From positions 1 through 41,923 of the forward strand of contig VBAI01000012.1 of the NCBI GenBank assembly GCA_005882295.1: a DNA stretch of 41,923 nucleotides, read 5' to 3'. The notes under the pieces are model-generated. The model had not been told where the DNA came from. It saw nothing but the letters and a program-made list of their open reading frames with translations, and ran no database searches. The position numbers and the translations under genes are program-made. Below are positions 18,422 to 26,158 of this stretch, piece by piece (position 1 is the first letter of the stretch; each line of letters starts with the position of its first letter). This stretch comes from Candidatus Segetimicrobium genomatis (GTDB lineage: Bacteria > Sysuimicrobiota > Sysuimicrobiia > Sysuimicrobiales > Kaftiobacteriaceae).

Positions 18422-19616
18422 CCTGCACAGCCTCGCCGACCTGCCGCAGCACATCCCGCTCCAGGAACTTCGGCAGTTCCAGGGCCTCAAACGGGCAGGC
18501 GCCGATGCAGATGCCGCATTCGACGCAGCGGGACTCGATCACCACCGCCAGGAGGCTGCGGTTGGCCGCCGCCTTGCTGAGACCTGGACCGGGCGAGGGT
18601 ACCATCACGATCGCGTTATAGGGGCAGTCGTAGTAACACAGCTCACACCCGGTGCAGTTGCCATCGATGACCTGCGCCACGCCGGAGTGACGCACTCCCA
18701 TCTCCACCGGGGTCTCACGACGGCTGGCGTACGGAATGGCGAGCCCCCCCACGAAGAGGGCGACCAGCAAGAGCACGACGACCCCTGCCGGGAGGAAGTT
18801 GAGGAGCCAGAACGGGATCAAGAAGAAAACGTCCATTGGAAATCTGGTGGGGCTGGCCGCGGGCGTGGCGGCGGGAATGGTCTCTCGGGTCACCGGCACT
18901 GCGCCGGCCAGCAAGAACACCAGCCCCACGCAGAAGAGCACCCAGACGCCCGGGGGCCAGATCTTCGGATGGCGCTGGCGCACGTAGTGCCACCACAAGA
19001 ACACGTACAGGGCGGTCGCCGGACCGATGTGTAGAAACAGGATGCGCACCAGCGTCCCATCGCTGATGCCGACGCCGCCGATGAACAGGCGCGTCAGCGC
19101 GGCGCCGGCGGCGGGGATGCTGCGCAGCATCGCCACAAACATCGACGTCAGCAGCTGCGCCCGCTCGTCCCACACCAGCTGGTAGCCCGTGAACCCGATG
19201 AACCCGGCGAAGAGGAGCAGGAACATCCCGGAGATCCACGGGTTGTCGCGCGCGAAGAGGTGGCGGTCGGTGAACCAGTTGCGCAGGAGGTGCAGCAGGA
19301 TGCCGACGATGAAGCCGTCGGCGGCGTAGCGGTGGACGCCTCGCACGATTCCGCCGTAGGGCACGCGGTCTGTCAGGTACTGCACGGAGGCGAATGACTC
19401 GCCCAGGCTGGCATCATAGTAGAAGAAGAGGAAGATGCCAGACAGCACCAGGGTGAACAGGAACAGGTTGGACAACCCGCCGGTGTAGTACAGCGGGTTG
19501 AAATCCGTCGGATACAGCTTGTTCACCAGGACATCCAGCCGCAGCGTTCCCCGCAACAGCGAGGTCATCAGCCGCGCGTACCGTCCGGAGGCCTGGCCCG
19601 TCGCGACGGTGCTCAT
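18417..19616 (-). CDS. Cytochrome b fused to a 2[4Fe-4S] ferredoxin
   Basis: 399 residues. The N-terminal part is a cytochrome b/b6-type four-helix bundle with all heme ligands: His95 and His109 in helix B, His196 and His210 in helix D (both H-x13-H), plus GYQLVWDERA in helix C. Two or three more helices follow (about 222-243 and 262-295). I see no PEWY/PDWY motif, so a classical Qo site is doubtful. The C-terminal 85 residues are a ferredoxin with two [4Fe-4S] motifs, Cys321-324-327-331 and Cys364-367-370-374, each followed by Pro, expected on the cytoplasmic side. No N-terminal Cys for a heme ci is visible. It overlaps the 66-residue gene upstream. Likely carries electrons between heme bH and MvhD. 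Confidence 0.9.
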   Translation of the reverse strand: MSTVATGQASGRYARLMTSLLRGTLRLDVLVNKLYPTDFNPLYYTGGLSNLFLFTLVLSGIFLFFYYDASLGESFASVQYLTDRVPYGGIVRGVHRYAADGFIVGILLHLLRNWFTDRHLFARDNPWISGMFLLLFAGFIGFTGYQLVWDERAQLLTSMFVAMLRSIPAAGAALTRLFIGGVGISDGTLVRILFLHIGPATALYVFLWWHYVRQRHPKIWPPGVWVLFCVGLVFLLAGAVPVTRETIPAATPAASPTRFPMDVFFLIPFWLLNFLPAGVVVLLLVALFVGGLAIPYASRRETPVEMGVRHSGVAQVIDGNCTGCELCYYDCPYNAIVMVPSPGPGLSKAAANRSLLAVVIESRCVECGICIGACPFEALELPKFLERDVLRQVGEAVQA

Positions 19617-19813
19617 CGCTCTGTCTTCCGGGGCCCGATCAGACCCACCTGCCGCAGTAGCAACACGATGAAAGAGTACGCGATCAACAGCGCGCCGACA
19701 AACCCGCCGCCCAGGAACCACTGATCGGTCGCCTCGCCGTAGATGATGCCGACCGCAAAGAGCAGCGACAATCCGCTCAGCACGACGATGCCTACGACAT
19801 AGATGGAACGCAC
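19613..19813 (-). CDS. 66-residue two-helix membrane protein
   Basis: Hydrophobic segments at about residues 4-24 and 34-54, basic C-terminus (PRKTER). No family recognised. It overlaps the cytochrome b-ferredoxin gene by four bases (ATGA), so it is translated with it and is probably an accessory subunit or assembly factor of the complex. The gap upstream (19814-19906) holds a repeat palindrome. Confidence 0.7.
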   Translation of the reverse strand: MRSIYVVGIVVLSGLSLLFAVGIIYGEATDQWFLGGGFVGALLIAYSFIVLLLRQVGLIGPRKTER

Positions 19814-19831
19814 GAAGACCCCCTAACTACG

Positions 19832-19904
19832 GGACTGGGGACTTGGGACTGGTAAGACTCGAACTATGTGTTCTAGTCACCAGTCCCCAGTCCCTAGTCC
19901 CGCC
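19832..19904. repeat. Palindrome of GGGACTGG-type units
   Basis: The left arm (19832-19853) is GGGACTG/GGGACTT units and the right arm (19880-19904) the complementary CCAGTCCC units. It lies between two small membrane-protein genes inside the bc cluster. Confidence 0.85.
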
Positions 19905-19906
19905 TT

Positions 19907-20155
19907 TCATGACTTGCCGCGCAAAAACCATTCGTAGAGCGCAATGCGACGCCGGACGCGACCCGCAGCCCGATCCCACGCGTACACCCAAAAGCCGAGA
20001 TAGAGGAACGACCCAACGAATACCGCCGTGTACGCGAGCGTGTGGGCCAGCCCCGCCGGTGTGGGGATCTGCCACGTCTGCCGCAGCGCCGTCCAGCCGG
20101 CCGCCATCGCCCACATGGCCACCAGGAAGACGGCCACGAAACCGATCGCCCTCAC
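19907..20155 (-). CDS. 82-residue two-helix membrane protein
   Basis: Hydrophobic segments at about 4-22 and 38-58, then a basic stretch (RAAGRVRRR). The start is GTG at 20155, 13 bases after the Qo-type cytochrome b stops. No family recognised. Its position between the two cytochrome b genes suggests a structural subunit that may help the two meet. Confidence 0.7.
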   Translation of the reverse strand: MRAIGFVAVFLVAMWAMAAGWTALRQTWQIPTPAGLAHTLAYTAVFVGSFLYLGFWVYAWDRAAGRVRRRIALYEWFLRGKS

Positions 20156-20168
20156 GCCGGACGGGACG

Positions 20169-21341
20169 TCATCCGTGCGCAGACACCCTCACCGGCGGAC
20201 GGATGCCGGACAGGGCGGCCTTCCGCAGACGGCGGCGATACCGCAGTTCCCAGAGCAGCCCCAGCACGAGGACAACCAGGGTGATGTTCATGATGATCAA
20301 CGGGTCGCGTTCGATGACGGCGATGTTGAACAGAATCAGCGCGGTAAACGCGAGGAAGTAGATCACCGCCAGCGCGCCGACGACCGTAAAGAACGGCCGC
20401 TGCAACGGCCCGCGGCCCTTGCTGCGGTCCAGGAACGGGACCAGCATCCCGAACCCGATCAGCAGGCCGGGCCCCAAGCCCGCCCACAGCGGCGGCGTGT
20501 ACTTCACATATTGGTACAGCGCCAGAAAGTACCAGTCGGAGAGAATTGGCAGGGGCGTCCGCGTCGGATCGGCCCGCCGGCCGCTCTCAGCCGGCAGGAT
20601 GATGGAGATCACGATAAGCATGATCAGGAAGAGTGTCAGGGGAAACAGCGACATGTTGATCCGCTTGCGGCGTGTGCGCTGAAACATGACCTCGACCAGG
20701 ATCAACAGGACCAGCGAGACGCCGAAGTGGATGGCGTAGAACCGGGTGATGGTCGCCTGCCCAACCGCCGGCCCGCCCAGGAACAAGAACGCAATCATCG
20801 AGCCGAACTTCATCGGGCCGAGCACCGGGATCTGATCAAAATACACCGGAACCGTCAGCACCACTTTCGCCGCCCAGAAGGCGCGCTGGTTCCAGATCAG
20901 CAGGTAGCCGGTGATGCCGGAGATCATCCCCAGGATAAGCCCCGTGATAGCCAGTATCCAAGAGAGTTCTCCGGGCTTCTTGTACTCTCCAAGGAAGTAC
21001 ATCCGGTAGATGCGCAGGAAGATCACGGTGATCAGCGCGTCCGCGCCATACTTGTGCAGTCCGCGGACCAACCCTCCAAGGGTGACGGGATGGCCGAGGA
21101 ACGTCACCGCCAGTCGGCCGATATCGTTTTGGATCCGCTCGATGGAGCTATAAGCGCCGGTCGTGGTCGGCTCATACCACAACATCAAGATGACGCCGGT
21201 GACCACGGTGATCAGCCAGAAGTAATACAACATCGGCCCCATCAGGTACAGCGGGTTGTCCTGACGGGCCACCAGCGTCTCGTCAAAGAGGTCGAGCTTT
21301 TGCCGGCGCTCAGCGAGCCAGTCGCGAACTCTCTCCCACAT
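20169..21341 (-). CDS. Qo-type cytochrome b lacking heme bH ligands
   Basis: 390 residues, a b6-like part plus subunit IV-like part in one chain. Present: helix C GYLLIWNQRAFWAA, GGPAVGQATITRFYAIH before helix D, and a Qo motif ILSDWYFL (SDWY, about 268-271). In helix B, His96 is present but the residue 14 later is Arg110 (codon CGC). In helix D, His205 is present but the residue 14 later is Met219, then Phe220. By cytochrome b topology the retained pair binds heme bL near the Qo side and both missing ones bind heme bH. There are no cysteines, hence no heme ci. It probably oxidises quinol together with the Rieske protein encoded 139 bases upstream. The full reading frame is intact. Confidence 0.9.
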   Translation of the reverse strand: MWERVRDWLAERRQKLDLFDETLVARQDNPLYLMGPMLYYFWLITVVTGVILMLWYEPTTTGAYSSIERIQNDIGRLAVTFLGHPVTLGGLVRGLHKYGADALITVIFLRIYRMYFLGEYKKPGELSWILAITGLILGMISGITGYLLIWNQRAFWAAKVVLTVPVYFDQIPVLGPMKFGSMIAFLFLGGPAVGQATITRFYAIHFGVSLVLLILVEVMFQRTRRKRINMSLFPLTLFLIMLIVISIILPAESGRRADPTRTPLPILSDWYFLALYQYVKYTPPLWAGLGPGLLIGFGMLVPFLDRSKGRGPLQRPFFTVVGALAVIYFLAFTALILFNIAVIERDPLIIMNITLVVLVLGLLWELRYRRRLRKAALSGIRPPVRVSAHG

Positions 21342-21384
21342 CAGCGGGTATCACCCAGTCCGATTGTGCCGCGCTCCGCCGGTC

Positions 21385-21472
21385 TCGGGAACGCGGGAAC
21401 GGGGGAACGCGGGAACACGCGACTTCGTGTGCCGGCAGTGGCTCCCGCGTTCCCGCGATCCCGTGTTCCCGT
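21385..21472. repeat. Palindrome of GGGAACGC-type units
   Basis: The left arm (about 21385-21418) is four units of GGGAACGC/GGGAACGG. The right arm (about 21442-21472) holds CGCGTTCCCGCGATCCCGTGTTCCC-like complementary units. It lies in the 139-base gap between the Rieske gene and the cytochrome b gene, inside the operon. Confidence 0.85.
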
Positions 21473-21480
21473 CATTTGTC

Positions 21481-22173
21481 TCAGGCAATGCCGCCCGGCT
21501 CCACGTCGGTGGCGATAATGTTCTCTCCCTGCAGCTCGTAGAGAAATGTCCGCGGGGGCCGCGGCGCCGGACCGGACAGGACCCGACCCGGGAGCTGGGG
21601 GTCGGCCGGATCATAGATGCTCAGATGACACGGGCACGCCATCAGCGCGTGCTGCCGCGGCGGCGGCGGCGCATACCCGCCATATCCCGCGGTGACCTCT
21701 TTGTAGTTCGGCACGAAGTTGTAGATGCACCCCAGGTGCGGGCAGATGCGCGAAAAGACGATGATGTCGCTTTCGCTCACCTTCGGGGTTTTCCCAATGT
21801 CTCGGGCCCACCCCAACGGTCCCTGGCCGGTGGTGGGATCGTACAGAGTGATCTTGGTGGGCAATCGGATGACCACGCCCGGGACGTTGGCGGCCTTGAA
21901 TCCCTCCGGGGTGTACTGCGGGTATTTTTGCGTGAAGACGAAGTACTTGTAGTCCCAAGGATTACTGACCTCTTTGAGCGTGGCCACGGGAATGGGCTCG
22001 CCGTGGGCGGCATCGAGGGCGGTCGGCGCCGTGATCTTGAACCTCTCCACATTGGGCTTGAGAAACCGCAGCAACGGGGACACCAGCGCCGCGGTCGCCG
22101 CCAGCGCCGGCACCGTGGTGAGCAGCTTCAGGAACTTGCGACGTTCCATGAGGTCCGGAGAAGGTGTACTCAT
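21481..22173 (-). CDS. Rieske [2Fe-2S] protein, Tat-exported
   Basis: 230 residues from ATG 22173. The N-terminal RRKFLKLL followed by a hydrophobic stretch (to about 36) is a twin-arginine signal anchor. The Rieske cluster motifs are C-P-H-L-G-C (144-149) and C-P-C-H-L-S (180-185): ligands Cys144, His146, Cys180, His183, with the disulfide Cys149-Cys182. The loop between the motifs is 30 residues, about 18 longer than in mitochondrial or b6f Rieske proteins, and includes a GYAPPPP stretch. The second motif has Leu where Gly is usual. Accepts one electron from quinol at the Qo site and passes it to a c-type cytochrome. Confidence 0.93.
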   Translation of the reverse strand: MSTPSPDLMERRKFLKLLTTVPALAATAALVSPLLRFLKPNVERFKITAPTALDAAHGEPIPVATLKEVSNPWDYKYFVFTQKYPQYTPEGFKAANVPGVVIRLPTKITLYDPTTGQGPLGWARDIGKTPKVSESDIIVFSRICPHLGCIYNFVPNYKEVTAGYGGYAPPPPRQHALMACPCHLSIYDPADPQLPGRVLSGPAPRPPRTFLYELQGENIIATDVEPGGIA

Positions 22174-22217
22174 TGCTCCACTTCTATTATGACACGCATC
22201 GCGTTCCCGCGATTCCG

Positions 22218-23117
22218 TTACTTCGCCGGGTACTGGTACACGAACGTCCAGGCATAGTTCACGACGGCCCACACCTCGTCGTCGGTGAGCTTGCCCCGGT
22301 ATGATGGCATCTCGCCGTGGCCGTCCATGACGGCCTGAAACAGTTCACTGGGTTTGCGCTGAGCCATCAGGTTGACGTCGGTGAAGATCCCCGGACCCTG
22401 GCCGCGCGCCCAGTTCCAGAGTTTCGCGGACAGGGCGAGCCCTTCATGACCGCGCCCATCGCCGTCCGTGCCGTGGCAGGCGGCACAGGTGAGCATCCGG
22501 CCGCTCACGTCCATCGCCCGGGTCTCGTAGATCTGCTTGCCGCGCGCCACCTCCGCAGGGGTCGTCGAAAACGCCCACTCGAAGAAGATCACATGCCACC
22601 GCTCCTCATCGGTCAGCCGCACGCCGAAGGTCGCGGCCCCGTACGCCGGCCGCGGGCCGAAGGACGGCATCGCCGTATGCGGCCGCCCGCGGGTCACGGT
22701 CTCGTACATGCTGAACGGACTGTTCAGACGCATCTGCACCACGTTGTGGAAGTTGGCCGGGTGGCTGGGGAGTTGTTCACCCTTGGCGCGGATCCCGATC
22801 AACAACAAGAAGTCGGTGAGCAGGTCCTTGCCGGGCGACTTCAGGTTGGCCGCGGCCGGGCCGTTGCCGAGGCCCTCCGGACCGTGGCAGACGATGCACT
22901 GCGCCTTCAAAAACACCTTCGACCCTTCGATGGCAGAAGGCCTGATCGGTCTGCCGTCGCGCCCCAGCGGGAGCACCGGCGTATCGGGCGGTGCCAGCGC
23001 CAATCCGGTGCGAACCGTGGTGCTCGCTCTGGAGACATCGACGGTAGGCTGACACGCGGCCAAAAAAAGAGCGCCGACCGCAATCACGGCCAGGGCGGGG
23101 ATCGTGCGGCCAACCAT
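22218..23117 (-). CDS. Diheme cytochrome c lipoprotein
   Basis: 299 residues. A signal peptide ends with a lipobox LAAC (Cys22). Two class I cytochrome c domains follow: CIVCH at 74-78 with MPSF (Met150) as the likely sixth ligand, and CAACH at 211-215 with MPSY (Met270). First gene of the bc cluster, 44 bases before the Rieske gene, so it is the likely electron acceptor of the complex. Its hemes would be attached by the Ccm system encoded divergently at 24789-30264. Confidence 0.93.
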   Translation of the reverse strand: MVGRTIPALAVIAVGALFLAACQPTVDVSRASTTVRTGLALAPPDTPVLPLGRDGRPIRPSAIEGSKVFLKAQCIVCHGPEGLGNGPAAANLKSPGKDLLTDFLLLIGIRAKGEQLPSHPANFHNVVQMRLNSPFSMYETVTRGRPHTAMPSFGPRPAYGAATFGVRLTDEERWHVIFFEWAFSTTPAEVARGKQIYETRAMDVSGRMLTCAACHGTDGDGRGHEGLALSAKLWNWARGQGPGIFTDVNLMAQRKPSELFQAVMDGHGEMPSYRGKLTDDEVWAVVNYAWTFVYQYPAK

Positions 23118-23369
23118 ACCGCCACTTTTGATTCTTCGGATGCCAGGGGACTCCTCCCGTCATTGCGAATTTCGGATTGCGGATTGCGAATTGGACAGAT
23201 AAGCGAACTGCCATTCAATCCACAATTCACAATTCGCAATACCGTCTCGTGGAGGGTGCGGCCTGGCCTGATAACCGGTGGGTGGCAGCCGGAGGAAGTT
23301 CACAGACTCCGCGCGAACTGACATTTTTGTTCCCGCGAAGTCCTACGTTGAGGTCAGGAAGGGGAAGCC
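23118..23369. promoter_or_regulatory. Divergent promoter region, bc cluster and ccm operon
   Basis: 252 bases between the diverging cytochrome c and BNR-protein genes. About a third is a repeat palindrome (23162-23240). For the minus strand a weak promoter candidate is TTGTGG, 17 bases, TTATCT within the palindrome. For the plus strand I see no convincing pair, only GGTCAGGAAGGGG as the ribosome-binding region before ATG 23370. Confidence 0.4.
23162..23240. repeat. Palindrome of ATTGCGG/GAATT-type units
   Basis: The left arm (23162-23194) has ATTGCGAA, GGATTGC, GGATTGC and GAATTGG units. The right arm (23212-23240) has the complementary AATCCACAATTCACAATTCGCAAT series. The loop is about 17 bases. 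It sits between divergently transcribed operons. Confidence 0.8.
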
Positions 23370-24488
23370 ATGAGCGCAGTACGGGTTCTGGTAGGGACGA
23401 AAAAAGGCGCGTTCATCCTGACATCTGACGGCTCCCGCACGCACTGGGACGTCAGTGGCCCCCACTTTCCAGGGTGGGAAGTCTACCATGTCAAGGGCTC
23501 GCCCATCGATCCAAACCGTCTGTATGCATCGCAGACCAGCGGTTGGTTTGGGCAGGTGATCCAGCGCTCCAGTGATGGTGGCCAGACGTGGGAACCAGCG
23601 GGCAGCAACGGGTTTGTGTACGACGGCGTTCCCGGAACGCACAAGTGGTACGACGGCACGCCCCATCCATGGGAGTTCAAACGAGTCTGGCATCTCGAGC
23701 CCTCGCTCACCAATCCGGACACCGTGTACGCCGGGGTGGAGGACGCCGCTTTGTTCTGCTCGACAGATGCCGCACAGACCTGGCAGGAACTCCCGGGGCT
23801 TCGCGGCCACGTCTCAGGGCCATCCTGGCAGCCGGGCGCCGGCGGGCTGTGTCTGCACACGATCCTCCTGGATCCGCGCGATGCGAATCGGATGATCATC
23901 GCCATCTCGGCGGCCGGCGCGTTCCGCACAGACGACGCCGGTAAGACGTGGCGGGCGATCAACCGCGGACTCAAGTCCGCGGGCATCCCCGACCCGGATG
24001 CGGAGGTGGGGCACTGTGTCCACCACATCGCCATGCACCGATCACGCCCACGCGCGCTGTTCATGCAGAAGCACTGGGATGTGATGCGCAGCAACGATGC
24101 CGGCGAGTCCTGGCAGGAGGTCAGCGGAAATTTGCCGACTGACTTTGGATTCGTGATCGATGTGCACGCGCACGAGCCGAACACCATCTACGTCGTCCCG
24201 ATCAAGAGCGACTCGGAGCACTATCCGCCTGAAGGAAAGCTGCGGGTGTACCGAAGCCGCACGGGCGGGGACGAGTGGGAGGCGCTGACGAACGGCCTCC
24301 CGCAGCGCGACTGCTACGTCAACGTGTTGCGCGACGCGATGGCGATCGATTCGCTTGATCCGTGCGGCGTCTATTTCGGCACGACCGGCGGCCAGGTGTA
24401 CGTGTCGGCCAATGCCGGAGATAAGTGGACGGCCGCCGTCCGGGATCTACCGCCTGTCTTGTCCGTGGAAGTGCAGACGCTGCCATGA
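23370..24488 (+). CDS. BNR-repeat (sialidase-like) beta-propeller protein
   Basis: 372 residues with at least five BNR/Asp-box repeats: [36 protein letters not shown] and SANAGDKW. This gives a sialidase-type beta-propeller. No signal peptide is visible, so it is probably cytoplasmic, and the catalytic residues of true sialidases are not apparent. Its stop overlaps the start of a MoaD/ThiS-like gene, a pairing seen in other bacteria whose meaning is not known. It heads the transcript that continues into ccmA. Confidence 0.8.
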   Translation: MSAVRVLVGTKKGAFILTSDGSRTHWDVSGPHFPGWEVYHVKGSPIDPNRLYASQTSGWFGQVIQRSSDGGQTWEPAGSNGFVYDGVPGTHKWYDGTPHPWEFKRVWHLEPSLTNPDTVYAGVEDAALFCSTDAAQTWQELPGLRGHVSGPSWQPGAGGLCLHTILLDPRDANRMIIAISAAGAFRTDDAGKTWRAINRGLKSAGIPDPDAEVGHCVHHIAMHRSRPRALFMQKHWDVMRSNDAGESWQEVSGNLPTDFGFVIDVHAHEPNTIYVVPIKSDSEHYPPEGKLRVYRSRTGGDEWEALTNGLPQRDCYVNVLRDAMAIDSLDPCGVYFGTTGGQVYVSANAGDKWTAAVRDLPPVLSVEVQTLP

Positions 24489-24781
24489 TCCACGTCGTGC
24501 TTCCGCAGCATCTTCGGACGCTGGCGCGCGTCGGCAGAGAGGTGGCGCTCCAGGTTGAGGGCTCGGCGACGCAGCGCTCGGTCCTCGACGCGCTGGAGGC
24601 ACAGTATCCAATGCTGCGCGGGACGATCCGTGATTCCGCCACGCAGCAGCGGCGTCCATTGGTAAGGTTCTTTGCCTGCGAGCAGGATCTCTCCAACGAG
24701 CCGCCGGACGCTCCCCTCCCGGACGCGGTCGCGACGGGGAGGGAACCCTTTCTGATCGTAGGGGCGATGGCCGGCGGCTGA
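24485..24781 (+). CDS. MoaD/ThiS-like beta-grasp protein
   Basis: 98 residues: [17 protein letters not shown] opening strand, [22 protein letters not shown] helix, and a C-terminal Gly-Gly after GAMA, as in sulfur-carrier proteins MoaD and ThiS that are thiocarboxylated at the last glycine. ATG 24485 overlaps the BNR gene stop. No MoeB/ThiF activating enzyme is nearby, so whether it carries sulfur is open. It ends 7 bases before ccmA. Confidence 0.75.
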   Translation: MIHVVLPQHLRTLARVGREVALQVEGSATQRSVLDALEAQYPMLRGTIRDSATQQRRPLVRFFACEQDLSNEPPDAPLPDAVATGREPFLIVGAMAGG

Positions 24782-24788
24782 CGCTCGA

Positions 24789-25502
24789 ATGCAGGACGAT
24801 CGCGAATCGCGACCTGCAGTAAGCGCGCACGGCCTCAGCCGACGGTTTCATGTCGAGTGGGCGGTGCGCGACGTCACGTTTGTGCTGCCGCCGCACTCGG
24901 TGCTACTGGTGGTGGGCCCAAACGCCTCAGGCAAGACCACGCTGCTGCGCCTGCTGGCCACCGCGCTGCGGCCGACTGACGGCGGCGGATCTGTGTTTGG
25001 ACATGACCTGGTTCGCGATGCTGATGCCGTCCGCGTGCTGACGGCGTTCGTGGGAACCTCCGCCGGAGCGTACGACCTTCTCACGGTACGCGAGAATCTC
25101 GCCTTTGCCGCTGCGATGCGCGGCCGGCCGGATGCGCCCGTGGCCACGTGGCTGGACCGGGTCGGACTGACACCCGTTGCCGATGATCCCGTGCGGGTTC
25201 TGAGCAGTGGAATGAAACGCCGGCTCGCGCTGGCGCAGGCATGGCTGGCCGCTCCCCGGTTGCTGCTGCTGGATGAACCCTATGGCGGACTGGACCGCGA
25301 CGGCGTGGCCCTCGTCGCCGAGATGACCGAAGACACGACCCGCCGGGGCGGGAGTGTGGTCATAGCCACGCACGAGTGGGAGCGCGTGATGAACGAGGCC
25401 GACGCGGTGCTGGCCCTGGCGGCGGGCCAGCCGGTCGAGGTTGGCCCGGTCGCGCAGCTCACGGCCGCGGACCTGGCGGCGGCTGCCGGAGGCCGGCGGT
25501 GA
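24789..25502 (+). CDS. ccmA: Heme exporter ATP-binding protein CcmA
   Basis: 237 residues of an ABC ATPase with Walker A GPNASGKTT, signature LSSGMKRRLALAQA, Walker B LLLLDEP and the switch His in IATHEWE. With CcmB/C it powers release of heme-loaded CcmE in System I cytochrome c maturation. The downstream ccmBCDEFGH order identifies it. Starts 7 bases after the MoaD-like gene. Confidence 0.92.
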   Translation: MQDDRESRPAVSAHGLSRRFHVEWAVRDVTFVLPPHSVLLVVGPNASGKTTLLRLLATALRPTDGGGSVFGHDLVRDADAVRVLTAFVGTSAGAYDLLTVRENLAFAAAMRGRPDAPVATWLDRVGLTPVADDPVRVLSSGMKRRLALAQAWLAAPRLLLLDEPYGGLDRDGVALVAEMTEDTTRRGGSVVIATHEWERVMNEADAVLALAAGQPVEVGPVAQLTAADLAAAAGGRR

Positions 25503-26158
25503 ACGGATTCCTCCGCGCCGCCGCGGTCGCGCGCAAGGATCTCCGCGTGGAATGGCGAGGCCGGCAAACGATCACCGCGACCGGCATGGTGGCGTTGCTG
25601 ATGATCCTGCTGCTCGGGTTTGTCGTGGGGTCGGAGCCGGCTCGCGCCGCGGCGATCCTGTGGGTGGCAATGGGCTTCGCGGCGGTGCTGGGCATTCCCC
25701 GGGTGACGCAGGGGGAAGTCGACCAGCAGGCACTGGAGATACTGCTGCTGTATCCTGGCAGCCGCGAGCATCTCTTCTGGGGCAAGTGCGCGGCCCTGAC
25801 CGTCATGTTGTCGGCCCTGCTGGTCGCGCTGCTGGTGCTGCTCGGCGTGCTCTTCGGGGTCGACGTGTGGGATCATGGCGGAGCACTCGTGGGTGTCGGC
25901 GTGCTGGGCATTGTCGGGTTAAGCGTCATCGGCACGCTGCTCGCCGCCCTGGTGCTGCACGTCCGTGGTCGCGAGTTGCTGATGCCCCTGCTCTTGCTGC
26001 CGCTGGCGCTCCCGGTGGTGTTGGGGTGTGTGCGGCTCACCGAGGCCATCCTGACGGGGACCGCCGCGGGGTTGTGGCCGGCGGTGCTGGTGTCGTTCGA
26101 TGTGGTGAGTGTACTGGTGTGTCCGATCCTGTTTGAAGTCGTGATGGACGAAGTATGA
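25499..26158 (+). CDS. ccmB: Heme exporter membrane subunit CcmB
   Basis: 219 residues with about six membrane helices. GTG 25499 overlaps the ccmA stop (GTGA), and the product begins NGFLRAAAVARKDLRVEWR, a typical CcmB start (KDL..E.R). Segments such as PRVTQGEVDQQALEILLLYP match the family. Membrane partner of CcmA. Confidence 0.92.
   Translation: MNGFLRAAAVARKDLRVEWRGRQTITATGMVALLMILLLGFVVGSEPARAAAILWVAMGFAAVLGIPRVTQGEVDQQALEILLLYPGSREHLFWGKCAALTVMLSALLVALLVLLGVLFGVDVWDHGGALVGVGVLGIVGLSVIGTLLAALVLHVRGRELLMPLLLLPLALPVVLGCVRLTEAILTGTAAGLWPAVLVSFDVVSVLVCPILFEVVMDEV

Noticed and set aside
20169-21341. Loss of heme ligands through a frameshift.
   Set aside because: The frame is continuous and conserved residues on both sides of helices B and D align in place; each change is a plain substitution.
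20028-21518. 496-codon open frame on the plus strand opposite the cytochrome b gene (and similar long ones at 6636-8099, 8642-9757 and 34685-36091).
   Set aside because: They are antisense to clearly conserved genes, have low-complexity His/Arg/Gln/Asp-rich products, and follow from high GC in the third codon position of the real gene.
23370-24488. Secreted sialidase.
   Set aside because: Asp-box repeats are present, but there is no signal peptide and no evident catalytic Arg triad or Tyr/Glu pair.
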